Part shown: positions 10,069 to 18,684 of the stretch, one piece after another
How the letters are laid out: each line of letters begins with the position of its first letter
How positions within the stretch are numbered: the first letter of the stretch is position 1
NCBI RefSeq assembly: GCF_008710745.1
Contig: NZ_VYSA01000001.1
Coordinates: 1-64,000, forward strand
DNA: 64,000 bases
Source: Microbacterium rhizomatis
GTDB lineage: Bacteria > Actinomycetota > Actinomycetes > Actinomycetales > Microbacteriaceae
Reading direction: 5' to 3'
Program-made: the position numbers and the translations under genes
The notes under the pieces: model-generated
The model's database searches: none
Seen by the model: the letters and a program-made list of their open reading frames with translations, nothing else
Told to the model about the DNA's origin: nothing

Positions 10069-10593
10069 ATGAGAGGGGTGAGGCCGGTGCCGCGAGACGA
10101 CGATGAGCGCCTGGGCGCACTCTTCGACGCGCACGCCGCGCCCGTGTGGCGCTATGTCGTGAGTCTCACGGGGGATCGCGCGGGGGCGGACGACGTCGTG
10201 CAGGAGACTCTGCTCCGGGCGTGGCGGAACCCGCGCATCCTGGCCCAGGAGCCCTCGACCATGCGGGCATGGATGATCACCGTCGCCCGCCACCTCGTGA
10301 TCGACGAAGCGCGGAGCGCGCGGCGGCGGCACGAGCATCCTGTTGCCGATCTGCCCGAGCACGCGAGAGACGACGACACCGATGCCCTCTTCGAGCAGAT
10401 CCTCATCGAAGAGGCCTTGTCGACGCTCAGCCCGGATCACCGTGCTGCCGTCGTCACCACGTACTTCGGCGGCCGGAGCGTCGCCCAGGCCGCTGTCGAG
10501 CTCGACATCCCGGAGGGCACTGTGAAATCGCGGTTGCACTACGGGCTGAGAGCCATGCGGCTCGCACTGCAGGAGAGGGGGGTGACGCGATGA
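10069..10593 (+). CDS. ECF RNA polymerase sigma factor, SigL-like
   Basis: The product (174 residues from ATG 10069) has region 2 (LFDAHAAPVWRYVVSLTGDR, then DDVVQETLLRAWRNP) and region 4 (LSPDHRAAVVTTYFGGRSV, then IPEGTVKSRLHYGLRAM). It directs core RNA polymerase to stress promoters. GTG at 10087, behind GAGGGGTGAGG, is an alternative start. Its stop overlaps the anti-sigma ATG, the usual coupling that fixes their stoichiometry. Confidence 0.92.
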   Translation: MRGVRPVPRDDDERLGALFDAHAAPVWRYVVSLTGDRAGADDVVQETLLRAWRNPRILAQEPSTMRAWMITVARHLVIDEARSARRRHEHPVADLPEHARDDDTDALFEQILIEEALSTLSPDHRAAVVTTYFGGRSVAQAAVELDIPEGTVKSRLHYGLRAMRLALQERGVTR

Positions 10594-11297
10594 ATCCCGA
10601 ACACGCGCACTTCGCCGAATGGGATGCCGCCTACGTCTTGGGCGCGCTCTCGACCACGGATCGTCGTGCTTTCGAAGCGCACCTCGAGTCATGCGACGAA
10701 TGCCGTCACGCCATCGGCGAGCTCGCGCCCACGGTCGGGCTCCTTTCGCGGATTCCGGCTGCGCGAGCACTGTCGCTCGCCTCGGGCGACGAACCGGAGG
10801 GCCCGGCGATCGCATTGCGCGAGGGGATCGCCTCGATGGCGCACGCCCGCGAGCGGCGTCGGCGGCGCACGCTCTGGATCGTGTCGGCCGCGGCCGCGGT
10901 CGTCCTCGTGATCGCCGCGGTGGCGATCCCCGTCACGATCTCGTCACTGAATCCCCCCGCCCCGGCGTTCGCGTTCGAGGACGTGAGCGGTGCACCGCTC
11001 GAGGCATCCGTGCGGCTCACCGACGTCGCATGGGGTACGAAGATCGACATCGACTGCCGCTATACCGATGCCGGCTCCCACGGCCCCGAAGAGGGCAGGC
11101 CATATGCGCTGGCCGTCGTCGGATCCGACGGATCGGTCTCCACGGTATCGACGTGGCGCGCGCTGCCGGGGTCGACGGCGCGCGTGAGCGCGGGCACGGA
11201 TCTGGATACGGCATCCATCCGTTCCGTCGAGATCCGGACGATCACCGACGGGCGGGTTCTCATGCGCTACGACCTGCCCGGCACTCCGGCCGGATGA
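10590..11297 (+). CDS. ZAS-type anti-sigma factor
   Basis: The 235-residue protein has an N-terminal zinc anti-sigma domain with HLESCDECR (HxxxCxxC), one transmembrane helix (about 94-116) and an extracytoplasmic domain similar to anti-sigma-K/L proteins (AFAFEDVSGAPLEASVRLT). It should hold the preceding sigma factor at the membrane until an envelope signal or oxidation releases it. ATG at 10590 overlaps the sigma stop codon. Confidence 0.9.
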   Translation: MNPEHAHFAEWDAAYVLGALSTTDRRAFEAHLESCDECRHAIGELAPTVGLLSRIPAARALSLASGDEPEGPAIALREGIASMAHARERRRRRTLWIVSAAAAVVLVIAAVAIPVTISSLNPPAPAFAFEDVSGAPLEASVRLTDVAWGTKIDIDCRYTDAGSHGPEEGRPYALAVVGSDGSVSTVSTWRALPGSTARVSAGTDLDTASIRSVEIRTITDGRVLMRYDLPGTPAG

Positions 11298-11327
11298 GCC
11301 TGCCGCCGCAGTGGATGACCCAACAGC

Positions 11328-11359
11328 GGATGCCTCGACCCGTGCGGGTCGAGGCATCC
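11328..11359. terminator. bidirectional terminator between anti-sigma gene and fba
   Basis: Perfect 15-bp arms (11328-11342 and 11345-11359, GGATGCCTCGACCCG) with a two-base gap lie between two convergent genes. Confidence 0.75.
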
Positions 11360-11385
11360 ACTGCTGCTGGTGAGACGGCGTCGAA

Positions 11386-12414
11386 TCAACTCTTGGACTG
11401 AGCCGCCGAGCCGAGCTGCTTCGTGGCCTGGACGACGCGGGCCGCCATTGCGGATTCGGCGATCTTGCCCCACGCGCGGGGGTCGTAGGCCTTCTTGTTG
11501 CCGACGCCGCCGTCGACCTTCAGCACTCCGTCGTAGTTGGCGAACATGAAGCCGGCGACGGCGCGCGTGAACGCGTACTGCGTATCGGTGTCGATGTTCA
11601 TCTTGACGACGCCGTTCTTCACGGCGAGTGCGATCTCTTCGTCGGTCGATCCGCTTCCGCCGTGGAAGACCAGGTCGAGGGGCTTGGGCCCGGTGCCGAA
11701 CTTCGCCGCGATGCCCTCCTGGATCTCGCCCAGAAGTTCGGGTCGCAGCTTCACGTTGCCGGGTGCGTACACGCCGTGAACGTTGCCGAACGTGAGGGCG
11801 GCGATCCAGCGGCCCTGCTCGCCGAGACCGAGGCCCTCGACGGCGGCGGTCACATCGCCCACCGTCGTGTACAGCGCATCGTTCGAACCCTCGTGCTGTA
11901 CGCCGTCCTCCTCGCCGCCGACGACGCCGATCTCGACCTCGAGGATCGCGTTGATCGCGTGTAGGCGGGGGAGCAGCTCTTTCGCGATCTCGATGTTCTC
12001 AGCCAGCGGCACGGCAGAGCCGTCCCACATGTGCGACTGGAAGATCGGCTGGCCGCCGTCGGCGACGACCTTCTCCGACTCTGCGATGAGCGGGAGCACG
12101 AAGTCGGCGAGCGCGGGCTTGGGACAGTGGTCGGTGTGCAGGGCGACCGTGATGGGGTAGCTCTTGGCGACCTCGTGCACGAACTTCGCGAAGGCGAGCG
12201 CGCCGGTCGCGCGCGCCTTGACCGTGTGGCCGGCGAAGTAGTCGGCGCCGCCGGTGGTGACCTGGATGATGCCGTCGGATCCGGCTTCCGTGAGGCCCTG
12301 CAGGATGGCATTCACGCTCTGGGAGCTGGAGGCGTTGAACGCGGGGTAGGCGAAGCCGCCGGCCTTCGCGCGGTCCAGCATCTCGGCGTACTGCTCGGGG
12401 GTGGCGACGGGCAT
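11386..12414 (-). CDS. fba: class II fructose-bisphosphate aldolase
   Basis: Zinc-dependent cleavage and condensation of fructose-1,6-bisphosphate in glycolysis and gluconeogenesis. The 342-residue protein has ALHTDHCPKP (zinc-site region around H93-H96), EVEIGVVGGEEDGV, LTFGNVHGVYAPG and LVFHGGSGST, all class II signatures. ATG at 12414 follows AAGGAG. It is divergent from glpX, the next enzyme of the gluconeogenic direction. Confidence 0.97.
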   Translation of the reverse strand: MPVATPEQYAEMLDRAKAGGFAYPAFNASSSQSVNAILQGLTEAGSDGIIQVTTGGADYFAGHTVKARATGALAFAKFVHEVAKSYPITVALHTDHCPKPALADFVLPLIAESEKVVADGGQPIFQSHMWDGSAVPLAENIEIAKELLPRLHAINAILEVEIGVVGGEEDGVQHEGSNDALYTTVGDVTAAVEGLGLGEQGRWIAALTFGNVHGVYAPGNVKLRPELLGEIQEGIAAKFGTGPKPLDLVFHGGSGSTDEEIALAVKNGVVKMNIDTDTQYAFTRAVAGFMFANYDGVLKVDGGVGNKKAYDPRAWGKIAESAMAARVVQATKQLGSAAQSKS

Positions 12415-12602
12415 GACGTGCTCCTTGGTCGTTGGAGGGGTTCACGGTCACTCTAGCGAAGGAGCCGCTGACGAGACGGCCGTGCAACCGCGATGCCGCC
12501 TCCGCCCTCCGCAGAGAGTGCAGGGTTTTCCTGCCCGGCAAGAACGGCGATTCCTTCACGACGGGGCGCTCCGCATGGCCGTCCCGCGCCGGGTGCGCTG
12601 AT

Positions 12603-12608
12603 TAGGCT
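12603..12608 (+). promoter_or_regulatory. -10 box of glpX (leaderless)
   Basis: TAGGCT ends six bases before the ATG at 12615. Confidence 0.6.
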
Positions 12609-12614
12609 GACCGC

Positions 12615-13604
12615 ATGGTGAGCATCTCGGCCGACTTGGGCCCCCTGCATCCGGACCGCAACCTCGCACTCGAACTCGTGCGCGCGACGGAGGCGGCGGC
12701 GATCCGCGCCGTGCCGTTCATCGGGCGGGGCGACAAGCTCGCCGCCGACGGCGCGGCGGTCGACGCGATGCGCGCGTTCTTCAGCACCGTGGATTTCGAC
12801 GGCACGATCGTGATCGGGGAGGGCGAGAAAGACCAGGCGCCGATGCTCTTCAACGGCGAGAAGGTGGGCAGCGGCCGCGGGCCGGCGTGCGATGTCGCGG
12901 TCGACCCGATCGACGGGACCTCTCTTACCGCCGCAGGCCGCCAGAACGCCCTCTCGGTCATCGCGGTATCAGACAGCGGCGCGATGCTCGACGCCTCGAG
13001 CGTGTTCTACATGGACAAGCTGGTCACCGGCCCCGCGGGAGTGGGCGTGGTCGACATCCGACTCCCGATCGGCGAGAACATCCGCCTCCTCGCCAAGGCG
13101 CTCGGCAAGCCCGTCGACGAGATCGTCGTGTCGGTGCTGAATCGTCCCCGCCACGAGAAGCTGATCGCCGACATCCGCGCAGCGGGCGCCGGAACACGGC
13201 TGATGAGCGACGGCGACGTGGCGGGCGGCATCAACGCGGCTCGCCACAACGCCCGCACCGACATGTGCGCCGGCATCGGCGGCAGCCCCGAGGGCATCGT
13301 CACGGCGTGCGCGATCAAGGCGCTCGGCGGTCACATCCAGGGCCGGCTCTGGACTCGCGACGACGACGAGGCCCAGAAGGGCGCGGATGCCGGACTGAAG
13401 CTCGACGGCTACGTCTACGAGGCCGACGAGCTTGTGAAGGGCGACAACACGATCTTCGTCGCAACGGGGGTCACCGACGGGCAGCTCGTGGCCGGGGTGC
13501 GACGCGAGGGCGACTTCATCTACAGCGAGAGCGTCGTGCTGCGCGGACGCTCCGGCACCCTGCGGCGCATCGTTTCGGAGCATCTCACGTCGAAGTGGCT
13601 GTGA
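12615..13604 (+). CDS. glpX: class II fructose-1,6-bisphosphatase
   Basis: Removes the 1-phosphate of fructose-1,6-bisphosphate, the committed gluconeogenic step. The 329-residue protein shows GEGEKDQAPMLFNGE and the metal/phosphate signature VDPIDGTS, followed by the family stretch LMSDGDVAGGINAARHN. The start is set by a TAGGCT -10 hexamer six bases upstream. Confidence 0.96.
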   Translation: MVSISADLGPLHPDRNLALELVRATEAAAIRAVPFIGRGDKLAADGAAVDAMRAFFSTVDFDGTIVIGEGEKDQAPMLFNGEKVGSGRGPACDVAVDPIDGTSLTAAGRQNALSVIAVSDSGAMLDASSVFYMDKLVTGPAGVGVVDIRLPIGENIRLLAKALGKPVDEIVVSVLNRPRHEKLIADIRAAGAGTRLMSDGDVAGGINAARHNARTDMCAGIGGSPEGIVTACAIKALGGHIQGRLWTRDDDEAQKGADAGLKLDGYVYEADELVKGDNTIFVATGVTDGQLVAGVRREGDFIYSESVVLRGRSGTLRRIVSEHLTSKWL

Positions 13605-13972
13605 TTCGCGACCGGTAGGCCGAGCGTATCGCCCCGCCTCCGGAAGGGTCGCTCGAATCTCGGCGATCTGCACAGCTTCGGATGCCTGGGCCGGATGCGC
13701 TCCGGAACACTGCAGATCTCCGAAGTTGATGCACTCGGTGTGCGACCCGCGTCTATGTCTATGCCTTTCCGCCTTCGCGCCGTGTGACTCGCCCTCGCGC
13801 CGTGTGACTCGCCCTCGCGCCGCGTGACTCGCCTTCGCGTCGCGTGACTCGCCCTCGCGTCGCGTGACTCGCCATCGTGATGCGGATGTGACCCCGTATT
13901 CAGGCTTCTCTGGCAGAATCGACTCCGGAGTCGACGCTGACTCAGAGCATTCTGAGACCGAGGAGATGCACG
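13605..13972. other. gene-free stretch after glpX
   Basis: No protein gene is convincing here. The first 160 bases hold only weak inverted pieces (GATCTGCA at 13666 region and TGCAGATC at 13713 region). The centre is the 20-bp tandem repeat listed separately, and the last 50 bases carry the ribosome-binding site of the next gene. Confidence 0.6.
13771..13870. repeat. five tandem copies of a 20-bp unit
   Basis: Unit consensus GCCYTCGCGYCGYGTGACTC is repeated five times head to tail with no change in unit length; only Y positions vary. A sixth, diverged start follows at 13871. There are no spacers, so it is a minisatellite and not a CRISPR. Confidence 0.9.
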
Positions 13973-14188
13973 ATGTCCGCAGCCGCACCGACGAGCAACT
14001 CTGCTCCGCAGACCGGCGCGCAGGCCGTCATCGCAGACGCCGTCGATCCGGCCCGACGCCCCGATGTCCTCTTCCGGGTGCGCCGTGATGAGGGTCACCA
14101 GCCCAGCGCGTGGTGGATGATCGGCGCCTTCGTGGGCGTCTCGGCTGCCGTGATCGCGCTTCTCAGCTTCGTGCCGGGCGGCGCGTGA
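13973..14188 (+). CDS. small single-helix membrane protein
   Basis: The 71-residue product has a hydrophilic N-terminal half and one C-terminal transmembrane helix (about 48-68, MIGAFVGVSAAVIALLSFV). GAGGAG lies upstream of the ATG. No family is recognised; tail-anchored topology is likely. Confidence 0.65.
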   Translation: MSAAAPTSNSAPQTGAQAVIADAVDPARRPDVLFRVRRDEGHQPSAWWMIGAFVGVSAAVIALLSFVPGGA

Positions 14189-14197
14189 CCCTTCGCC

Positions 14198-15562
14198 TCA
14201 TTCGTCGGGTGCAGTGAGCCTGCCCCGTAGGGCACCGACATCGGCGACGAGCGGATTGGCCGCGCCCTCCCCGTCATCCGGATCTTCCCCGTCTCGGGCG
14301 TCGAAACTCTCGAGACCTTCGCGCCCGTCCGTCGCGGCAAAATCCTCCAGGCCATCGAGCAGCTCAGGAGCCGTCATCCGCCGCGCCCCGGTTTCGATGA
14401 CTGCCGGCGCTGCGACCGCGTCGAGCTTGGTCGCATCGATGCCCGGAAACTTCCGCGCGGTCACGAGCACCCGCGACTCGAGCGAACCGACGAACCGGTT
14501 GTAGCTGTCGACCGTCCGCTCGAGCGCCCGCCGCAGATCGTCGGCGTGACCGGCGAGGCCAGCGAGACGGTCGAACAGCTGTGTGCCGAGGGCGAGCAGT
14601 TCTCGCGCTTCCTTCGACACGTCCTGCTGGGTCCACGTGAAGGCGACAGTCTTCAGCACAGCCCAGAGATTGACGGGCGAGGCCAGGGCGACGCGTTTGC
14701 CGAACGCGTAGTCGAGGAGCGCGGGGTCTTCCTCGAGTGCGGATGCGAGCAACGACTCGCTCGGGATGAAGCACACCACGAACTCAGGGCTGGAGCTGAG
14801 CCCCGCCCAATACGTCTTCTTGGCGAGCGCATCGACGTGTGCGCGCACCGCCTTGACGTGGCGGCCGAGAAGCGCGCGTCGGCGCGCGCCCTCCTCGCCC
14901 TGCGCTGTGAGGGGGATGCTGGATGCCTCGAGGTAGGCGTCGAGAGGCACCTTCGCGTCGACGGCCAGCGACTTGTCGCCGGGCAGACGGATCACCATGT
15001 CGGGGCGGCCGGCTCCGGCATCCGACACCACCGCGCTCTGCGTGTCGAAGTCGACGTACCTCGTGAGTCCGGCGGCCTCGACGACGCGGCGCAGCTGCGT
15101 CTCGCCCCACACGCCGCGTGTCGCGCCCGAGCGCAGAGCGCTCGCGAGCGACTCGGTCGTCGCCCGCAGCGCCTCGCCCGACTCGTTCGCGTGCCGCAGC
15201 TGCTCGGCGACGGCGCCGAACTGCGTGTGCCGGTCGCGTTCGAGGTCGTCGACCTTGAGCTGCATCGTCCGCAGCGAGTCCTGCACGGGCGCGAGCGCGC
15301 GCAGGACGGCCTGTTCGCGTCGCTCGCGCTCGTCGCGCGCGGCCTGGTCGGCTCGGGTCTGCCCGGAGAGCTCGCGGTACAGCGCGAGCTGGCGGTCGAG
15401 GTCGAGCCGCAGGGCGTGCCCGGCGGCGTCGGACGCCGCGAGGCGCGCGGTCAGCTCGGTGCGCTCGCGCCCCGACCGCACCGCCCCACGTGCGAGGCCG
15501 GCGAACCATCCAGCGAAGAGGCCTGCCGCAAGACATCCGAGGGCGAGGGTGAGTGCATCCAT
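14198..15562 (-). CDS. rmuC: RmuC-family DNA recombination protein
   Basis: RmuC proteins limit DNA inversions at short repeats and have a nuclease-like fold. The 454-residue product has an N-terminal membrane helix (about 3-25), a coiled coil (about 28-120) and the RmuC core with RGVWGETQLRRVVEAAGL, DMVIRLPGDKSLAVDAKVPL and EFVVCFIPSESLL. ATG at 15562 gives family-like length; longer in-frame upstream sequence crosses a large hairpin and the next gene and is not coding. The C-terminal 60 residues are acidic. Confidence 0.93.
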   Translation of the reverse strand: MDALTLALGCLAAGLFAGWFAGLARGAVRSGRERTELTARLAASDAAGHALRLDLDRQLALYRELSGQTRADQAARDERERREQAVLRALAPVQDSLRTMQLKVDDLERDRHTQFGAVAEQLRHANESGEALRATTESLASALRSGATRGVWGETQLRRVVEAAGLTRYVDFDTQSAVVSDAGAGRPDMVIRLPGDKSLAVDAKVPLDAYLEASSIPLTAQGEEGARRRALLGRHVKAVRAHVDALAKKTYWAGLSSSPEFVVCFIPSESLLASALEEDPALLDYAFGKRVALASPVNLWAVLKTVAFTWTQQDVSKEARELLALGTQLFDRLAGLAGHADDLRRALERTVDSYNRFVGSLESRVLVTARKFPGIDATKLDAVAAPAVIETGARRMTAPELLDGLEDFAATDGREGLESFDARDGEDPDDGEGAANPLVADVGALRGRLTAPDE

Positions 15563-15608
15563 ACCGTCATGGTGCCGCGACCCCCCGACATCGCCCCGCC
15601 TCACATTC

Positions 15609-15677
15609 GCGAGACCGGATAGGCGCGACGAGACAGTGACGGACGCGCTCGGTCTCGTGGCGCCTATCCGGTCTCGC
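15609..15677. repeat. 26-bp near-perfect inverted repeat
   Basis: Arms 15609-15634 and 15652-15677 match at 25 of 26 positions and begin GCGAGACCGGATAGGCGC; the loop is 17 bases. It lies between the exonuclease stop and the rmuC start. Neither side has a T run, so a classical terminator is not supported. Confidence 0.85.
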
Positions 15678-15705
15678 TGAAGAAGACCCGGGGGGGCAGG
15701 GGGGG

Positions 15706-16320
15706 TCAGGCGACGGCGGTCGCGAAATCCGGGAGGATCGGCTCGGGGGCGGGCACACGGATCTGGCCCACTCGCACGCCCGCCAGCGTCGCGAGCGACT
15801 CGATGTCGGTCGCACCCACGATGCGAGCGGCGTCGATCATGATGTGCGCGCACGCGAGCGCATCGGCGATCGGATCGTGGTGCGGGAACTCGAGGAAGCC
15901 GGCCGCCGCGGCCACCGACGGCAGCCGGTAGGAGTCGAGCTCGTACGTCTTGCGAGCCACCTGAAGGCTGCAGACGTAGCGGTACGGCGGGCACTCGTCG
16001 CCGGTGGCTTCGCATGCACGGCGCAGCACCATCATGTCGAACCCGGCGTTGTGGGCGACCATGACGTCGGTGCCGGCGAACGCCGTGATGTCGTCGAGCT
16101 GCTCGGTCCAGCGCTTCGCGCCGGCGACGTCTTCGGCGCGGAGACCGTGGATGCCCGTGTTGATCTCGAAGAACACGTCGTGGCCGGGCGGCGGCTGGAT
16201 CAGCCAGCCCGCCTTGTCAACCACACGGCCGTCGCGTACGCGCGTGAGCCCGACGGCACAGGCCGACGCATTGCTGGAGTTCGCCGTCTCGAAGTCGATC
16301 GCGGTGAAGTCCAGGGGCAC
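15706..16320 (-). CDS. DnaQ-like 3'-5' exonuclease (DEDDh)
   Basis: The 204-residue protein has the three exonuclease motifs: DFETANSS (D and E of motif I), VAHNAGFDMMVL (motif II) and HDPIADALA (His and Asp of motif III). Proteins of this size may proofread or process RNA/DNA ends; the substrate is not evident. GTG at 16320 begins directly before the first beta strand (PLDFTAIDFET). It lies upstream of rmuC on the same strand. Confidence 0.9.
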   Translation of the reverse strand: MPLDFTAIDFETANSSNASACAVGLTRVRDGRVVDKAGWLIQPPPGHDVFFEINTGIHGLRAEDVAGAKRWTEQLDDITAFAGTDVMVAHNAGFDMMVLRRACEATGDECPPYRYVCSLQVARKTYELDSYRLPSVAAAAGFLEFPHHDPIADALACAHIMIDAARIVGATDIESLATLAGVRVGQIRVPAPEPILPDFATAVA

Positions 16321-16327
16321 CCCTCGA

Positions 16328-16377
16328 GACTCACCCCCGGGGCGGCGCGCGACGGCGAGGCGCGCCGGGGGTGAGTC
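16328..16377. repeat. 13-bp inverted repeat upstream of the exonuclease gene
   Basis: Arms 16328-16340 and 16365-16377 (GACTCACCCCCGG) are perfect. The hairpin sits between the divergent exonuclease and methyltransferase starts and just upstream of the exonuclease GTG, where it could affect translation or be an extragenic palindrome. Confidence 0.7.
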
Positions 16378-16488
16378 GAACCCGGTTCCCGCCCGCGGAG
16401 GCGCACCTCGGGCTGAGCGGGCCGGAATGGGTCGCTCGGCGATCGGCCGCAGCATCCACCCGGCGTCGAGCATGAATCGCCCGGGTCG

Positions 16489-16494
16489 TAGGCT
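16489..16494 (+). promoter_or_regulatory. -10 box of the first methyltransferase (leaderless)
   Basis: TAGGCT ends six bases before the ATG at 16501. Confidence 0.55.
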
Positions 16495-16500
16495 CGGTGC

Positions 16501-17253
16501 ATGGCCAGTCGTGAAGACATGTCGACCTCGTTCGGGCGCATGGTGGGCGAGTACGAAGCCGGCAGACCGGGCTACCCGCTCGCCGCGGTGGCGTGGATGC
16601 TGGAGCCCGCGACGATCACCGGGAACCCCCTCCGCGCCGCCGATGTGGGCGCCGGCACGGGCAAACTCACGCGCGTCCTCGCGGAGACCGGCGCCGACGT
16701 GATCGCCGTCGACCCGGACGCCGACATGCTCGCGGCGCTGCGCGCCGAGCTGCCGGACGTGCCGACCCTCGCGGGCACGGCGGAGCAGATCCCGGTGCCG
16801 GACGGTTCGCTCGATGCCGTCGTGCTCGGTCAAGCGTGGCACTGGGTCGATCCGGTCGCAGGATCTGCCGAGGTCGGGCGCACACTCCGGCCAGGCGGTG
16901 TGCTCGGCCTCGTCTGGAACATCCGCGACGACCGAGCCGAATGGGTCGCGCGCATGACGGAGATCATGCATCAGAGCAACGCCGAGATCATGATGTCCGA
17001 GGGCGGCCCACGGGTGACCGCACCGTTCGGCCCCCTCGAGGAGGCGCGGTTCGAATGGTCACGGCCGATGACCGCTGATCGCCTTCTCGCGATGGCACGT
17101 TCGCGGAGCTACCTCATCACCGCGACCGCGGATGATCGCGCGCGCATCGAGGGCGACCTGCTCGACCTGTTCGATGAGCTTCCCGAACTCTCGAGCGGTG
17201 GAGAGATCGAGCTCCCGTACGTGACTCGGGCATTCCGGGCCGTGCGACCCTAG
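16501..17253 (+). CDS. SAM-dependent methyltransferase, class I
   Basis: The 250-residue protein has the SAM-binding motif [17 protein letters not shown], acidic motif [10 protein letters not shown], and [10 protein letters not shown] followed by [15 protein letters not shown], a combination seen in small-molecule methyltransferases. It ends [15 protein letters not shown]. The second methyltransferase downstream has the same order of motifs and a near-identical ending, so they are paralogues. The substrate is unknown. Confidence 0.88.
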   Translation: MASREDMSTSFGRMVGEYEAGRPGYPLAAVAWMLEPATITGNPLRAADVGAGTGKLTRVLAETGADVIAVDPDADMLAALRAELPDVPTLAGTAEQIPVPDGSLDAVVLGQAWHWVDPVAGSAEVGRTLRPGGVLGLVWNIRDDRAEWVARMTEIMHQSNAEIMMSEGGPRVTAPFGPLEEARFEWSRPMTADRLLAMARSRSYLITATADDRARIEGDLLDLFDELPELSSGGEIELPYVTRAFRAVRP

Positions 17254-17263
17254 CCTGGAACCC

Positions 17264-17887
17264 ATGCGCACGCTGACCGTCTGCAACTTCGTCACCGTCG
17301 ACGGCAAGTACGAAGACGACGACCACGACATCGCGTCGTTCTTCGAGCACCAGCATCCCGACTATTCCGGTGCCGACTCGTTCGATTTCCACACGACCGC
17401 CCTCCTGCGCGAGTCGGACACCGTGCTGTTGTCCGGGAGGCGCTCGGCGTTGGGCAACCTCGGTTATTGGGCGAACGTGCCCGGTGATCCGGATGCGACC
17501 GACATCCGCCGCGAGTTCGCCGAGCTGTTCCTGGCCGTCGAGAAGATCATCGTGTCCGACACGATCACCGAGGCCGACCTCCAACCGTATGCGCACACGC
17601 GCATCTTGCCGGTCGCCGCCGCCCGAGCCGAAGTCGCGGCGCTGAAGGAGAGCGAAGGACGCGGCATCCTGATCCTTCTCGGCCGTGTGCTCTGGAACGA
17701 TCTCATGCGCGCAGGACTCGTCGACGAGCTGCACCTCGTGACGTTCCCCCTCATCGGCGGCGGGGGAGTGTCGCTGTTCGATGAGCGGCCCGCCGTCGCG
17801 CTCAAGCTGCTCGGCACGCAGGTGTGGCCGGAGTCGGGCAACGTGCTCATGCGCTGGCGCGTCGACCCTGACGGTGATCAGACGTGA
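17264..17887 (+). CDS. dihydrofolate-reductase-like (RibD C-terminal) protein
   Basis: The 207-residue protein has the RibD-C/DHFR fold pattern: [14 protein letters not shown] at the N-terminus, VLLSGRRSA, then [33 protein letters not shown]. It probably binds NADPH; the substrate is not known and true folate reductase activity should not be assumed. TAGCCT, which begins at the previous gene's stop codon, lies seven bases before the ATG. The stop overlaps the next gene (GTGA). Confidence 0.88.
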   Translation: MRTLTVCNFVTVDGKYEDDDHDIASFFEHQHPDYSGADSFDFHTTALLRESDTVLLSGRRSALGNLGYWANVPGDPDATDIRREFAELFLAVEKIIVSDTITEADLQPYAHTRILPVAAARAEVAALKESEGRGILILLGRVLWNDLMRAGLVDELHLVTFPLIGGGGVSLFDERPAVALKLLGTQVWPESGNVLMRWRVDPDGDQT

Positions 17888-18609
17888 ACGATCCAGCGGA
17901 CTTCGACGGTGTCGCGGCGCTGTACGCCGTCGCTCGGCCCACGTACCCGAAGGCTGCGGTCGACTGGCTGGTCGATGCGGACGCGTCGGTCGTCGTGGAC
18001 GTCGGTGCCGGGACGGGCCTGTTCACACGCTTGCTCGATGACGGAGCGCGCACCGTCATCGCCGTCGAACCGTCTGCGCGCATGCTCGAGCAATTGCGGC
18101 TCGCGGTGCCCGGAGTGCGAGCCGTCACGGGCTCGGGAGAGCGGATGCCCCTGCCCGACGCCTCCGCCGACGCCGTCGTCTTCGCACAGGCGTGGCACTG
18201 GGTCGACCTGCCGGCCGCCTCGATCGAGGCGGCGCGCGTACTGCGTCCGGGCGGCCGGCTCGGGCTCGTCTGGAATCTCCGCGACGAGCGGGTCGCCTGG
18301 GTCCGCGAATTGGGCGCGGCGATGAGGGCCGATGGCGACCACTTCCGCGGCCAGCCCCAGGACCCGGAGGTCGGCCCGCCGTTCAGTGCGCCGGAGCGGT
18401 CGCTCGTCGAGTGGGTGCGGGTCTGCAGCCCGGATGAGATCGTGAGCGACGTGCGCTCGCGCAGCTATTTCGAACTGCTGTCGGCGACCGAGCAGCGCGC
18501 GGTGGAGGGGGATGTGCGAGCTGTGCTCGATCGTCATCCCGAGACCGCGGGGCGGACATCGATCGAACTGCCGTATGTCACGGCGTCGTTCCGCTACGTC
18601 CGTCCGTGA
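17884..18609 (+). CDS. SAM-dependent methyltransferase, paralogue of the upstream gene
   Basis: The 241-residue protein has [35 protein letters not shown] and [16 protein letters not shown], ending [15 protein letters not shown]. It aligns throughout with the product of 16501-17253. GTG at 17884 overlaps the stop of the DHFR-like gene. It is the last intact host gene before the prophage. Confidence 0.88.
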   Translation: MNDPADFDGVAALYAVARPTYPKAAVDWLVDADASVVVDVGAGTGLFTRLLDDGARTVIAVEPSARMLEQLRLAVPGVRAVTGSGERMPLPDASADAVVFAQAWHWVDLPAASIEAARVLRPGGRLGLVWNLRDERVAWVRELGAAMRADGDHFRGQPQDPEVGPPFSAPERSLVEWVRVCSPDEIVSDVRSRSYFELLSATEQRAVEGDVRAVLDRHPETAGRTSIELPYVTASFRYVRP

Positions 18610-18634
18610 TCCGAGGCGCCGAGATCCGCCCACG

Positions 18635-18640
18635 TAGACT
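18635..18640 (+). promoter_or_regulatory. original host promoter of ychF, now stranded
   Basis: TAGACT ends eight bases before GTG 18649. In the uninfected chromosome it would drive ychF as a leaderless transcript. It now faces the end of the integrase gene. Confidence 0.65.
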
Positions 18641-18648
18641 GGATGCCC

Positions 18649-18678
18649 GTGGCTCTCACTATCGGCATCGTCCGATGA
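18649..18678 (+). pseudogene. ychF: 5' stub of host ychF cut off by prophage insertion
   Basis: GTG GCT CTC ACT ATC GGC ATC GTC encodes VALTIGIV, the usual start of actinobacterial YchF. The phage sequence then gives CGA TGA, so the reading frame ends after nine codons. The next expected residues, GLPNVGKS, are found 34.4 kb away at 53,105 in the same phase. This identifies both the insertion point and the disrupted gene. Confidence 0.9.
18666..18672. other. attL core
   Basis: CATCGTC is shared with attR. To the left is host ychF coding sequence; to the right is phage sequence that forms the right half of the attP dyad. Confidence 0.85.
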
Positions 18679-18684
18679 CTGCCT

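Noticed and set aside
13771..13870. Possible CRISPR array
   Set aside because: The 20-bp units are directly adjacent with no spacers and no cas genes are nearby.
15609..15677. Intrinsic terminator for the exonuclease gene
   Set aside because: No T run follows the stem on the minus strand; listed as a repeat instead.
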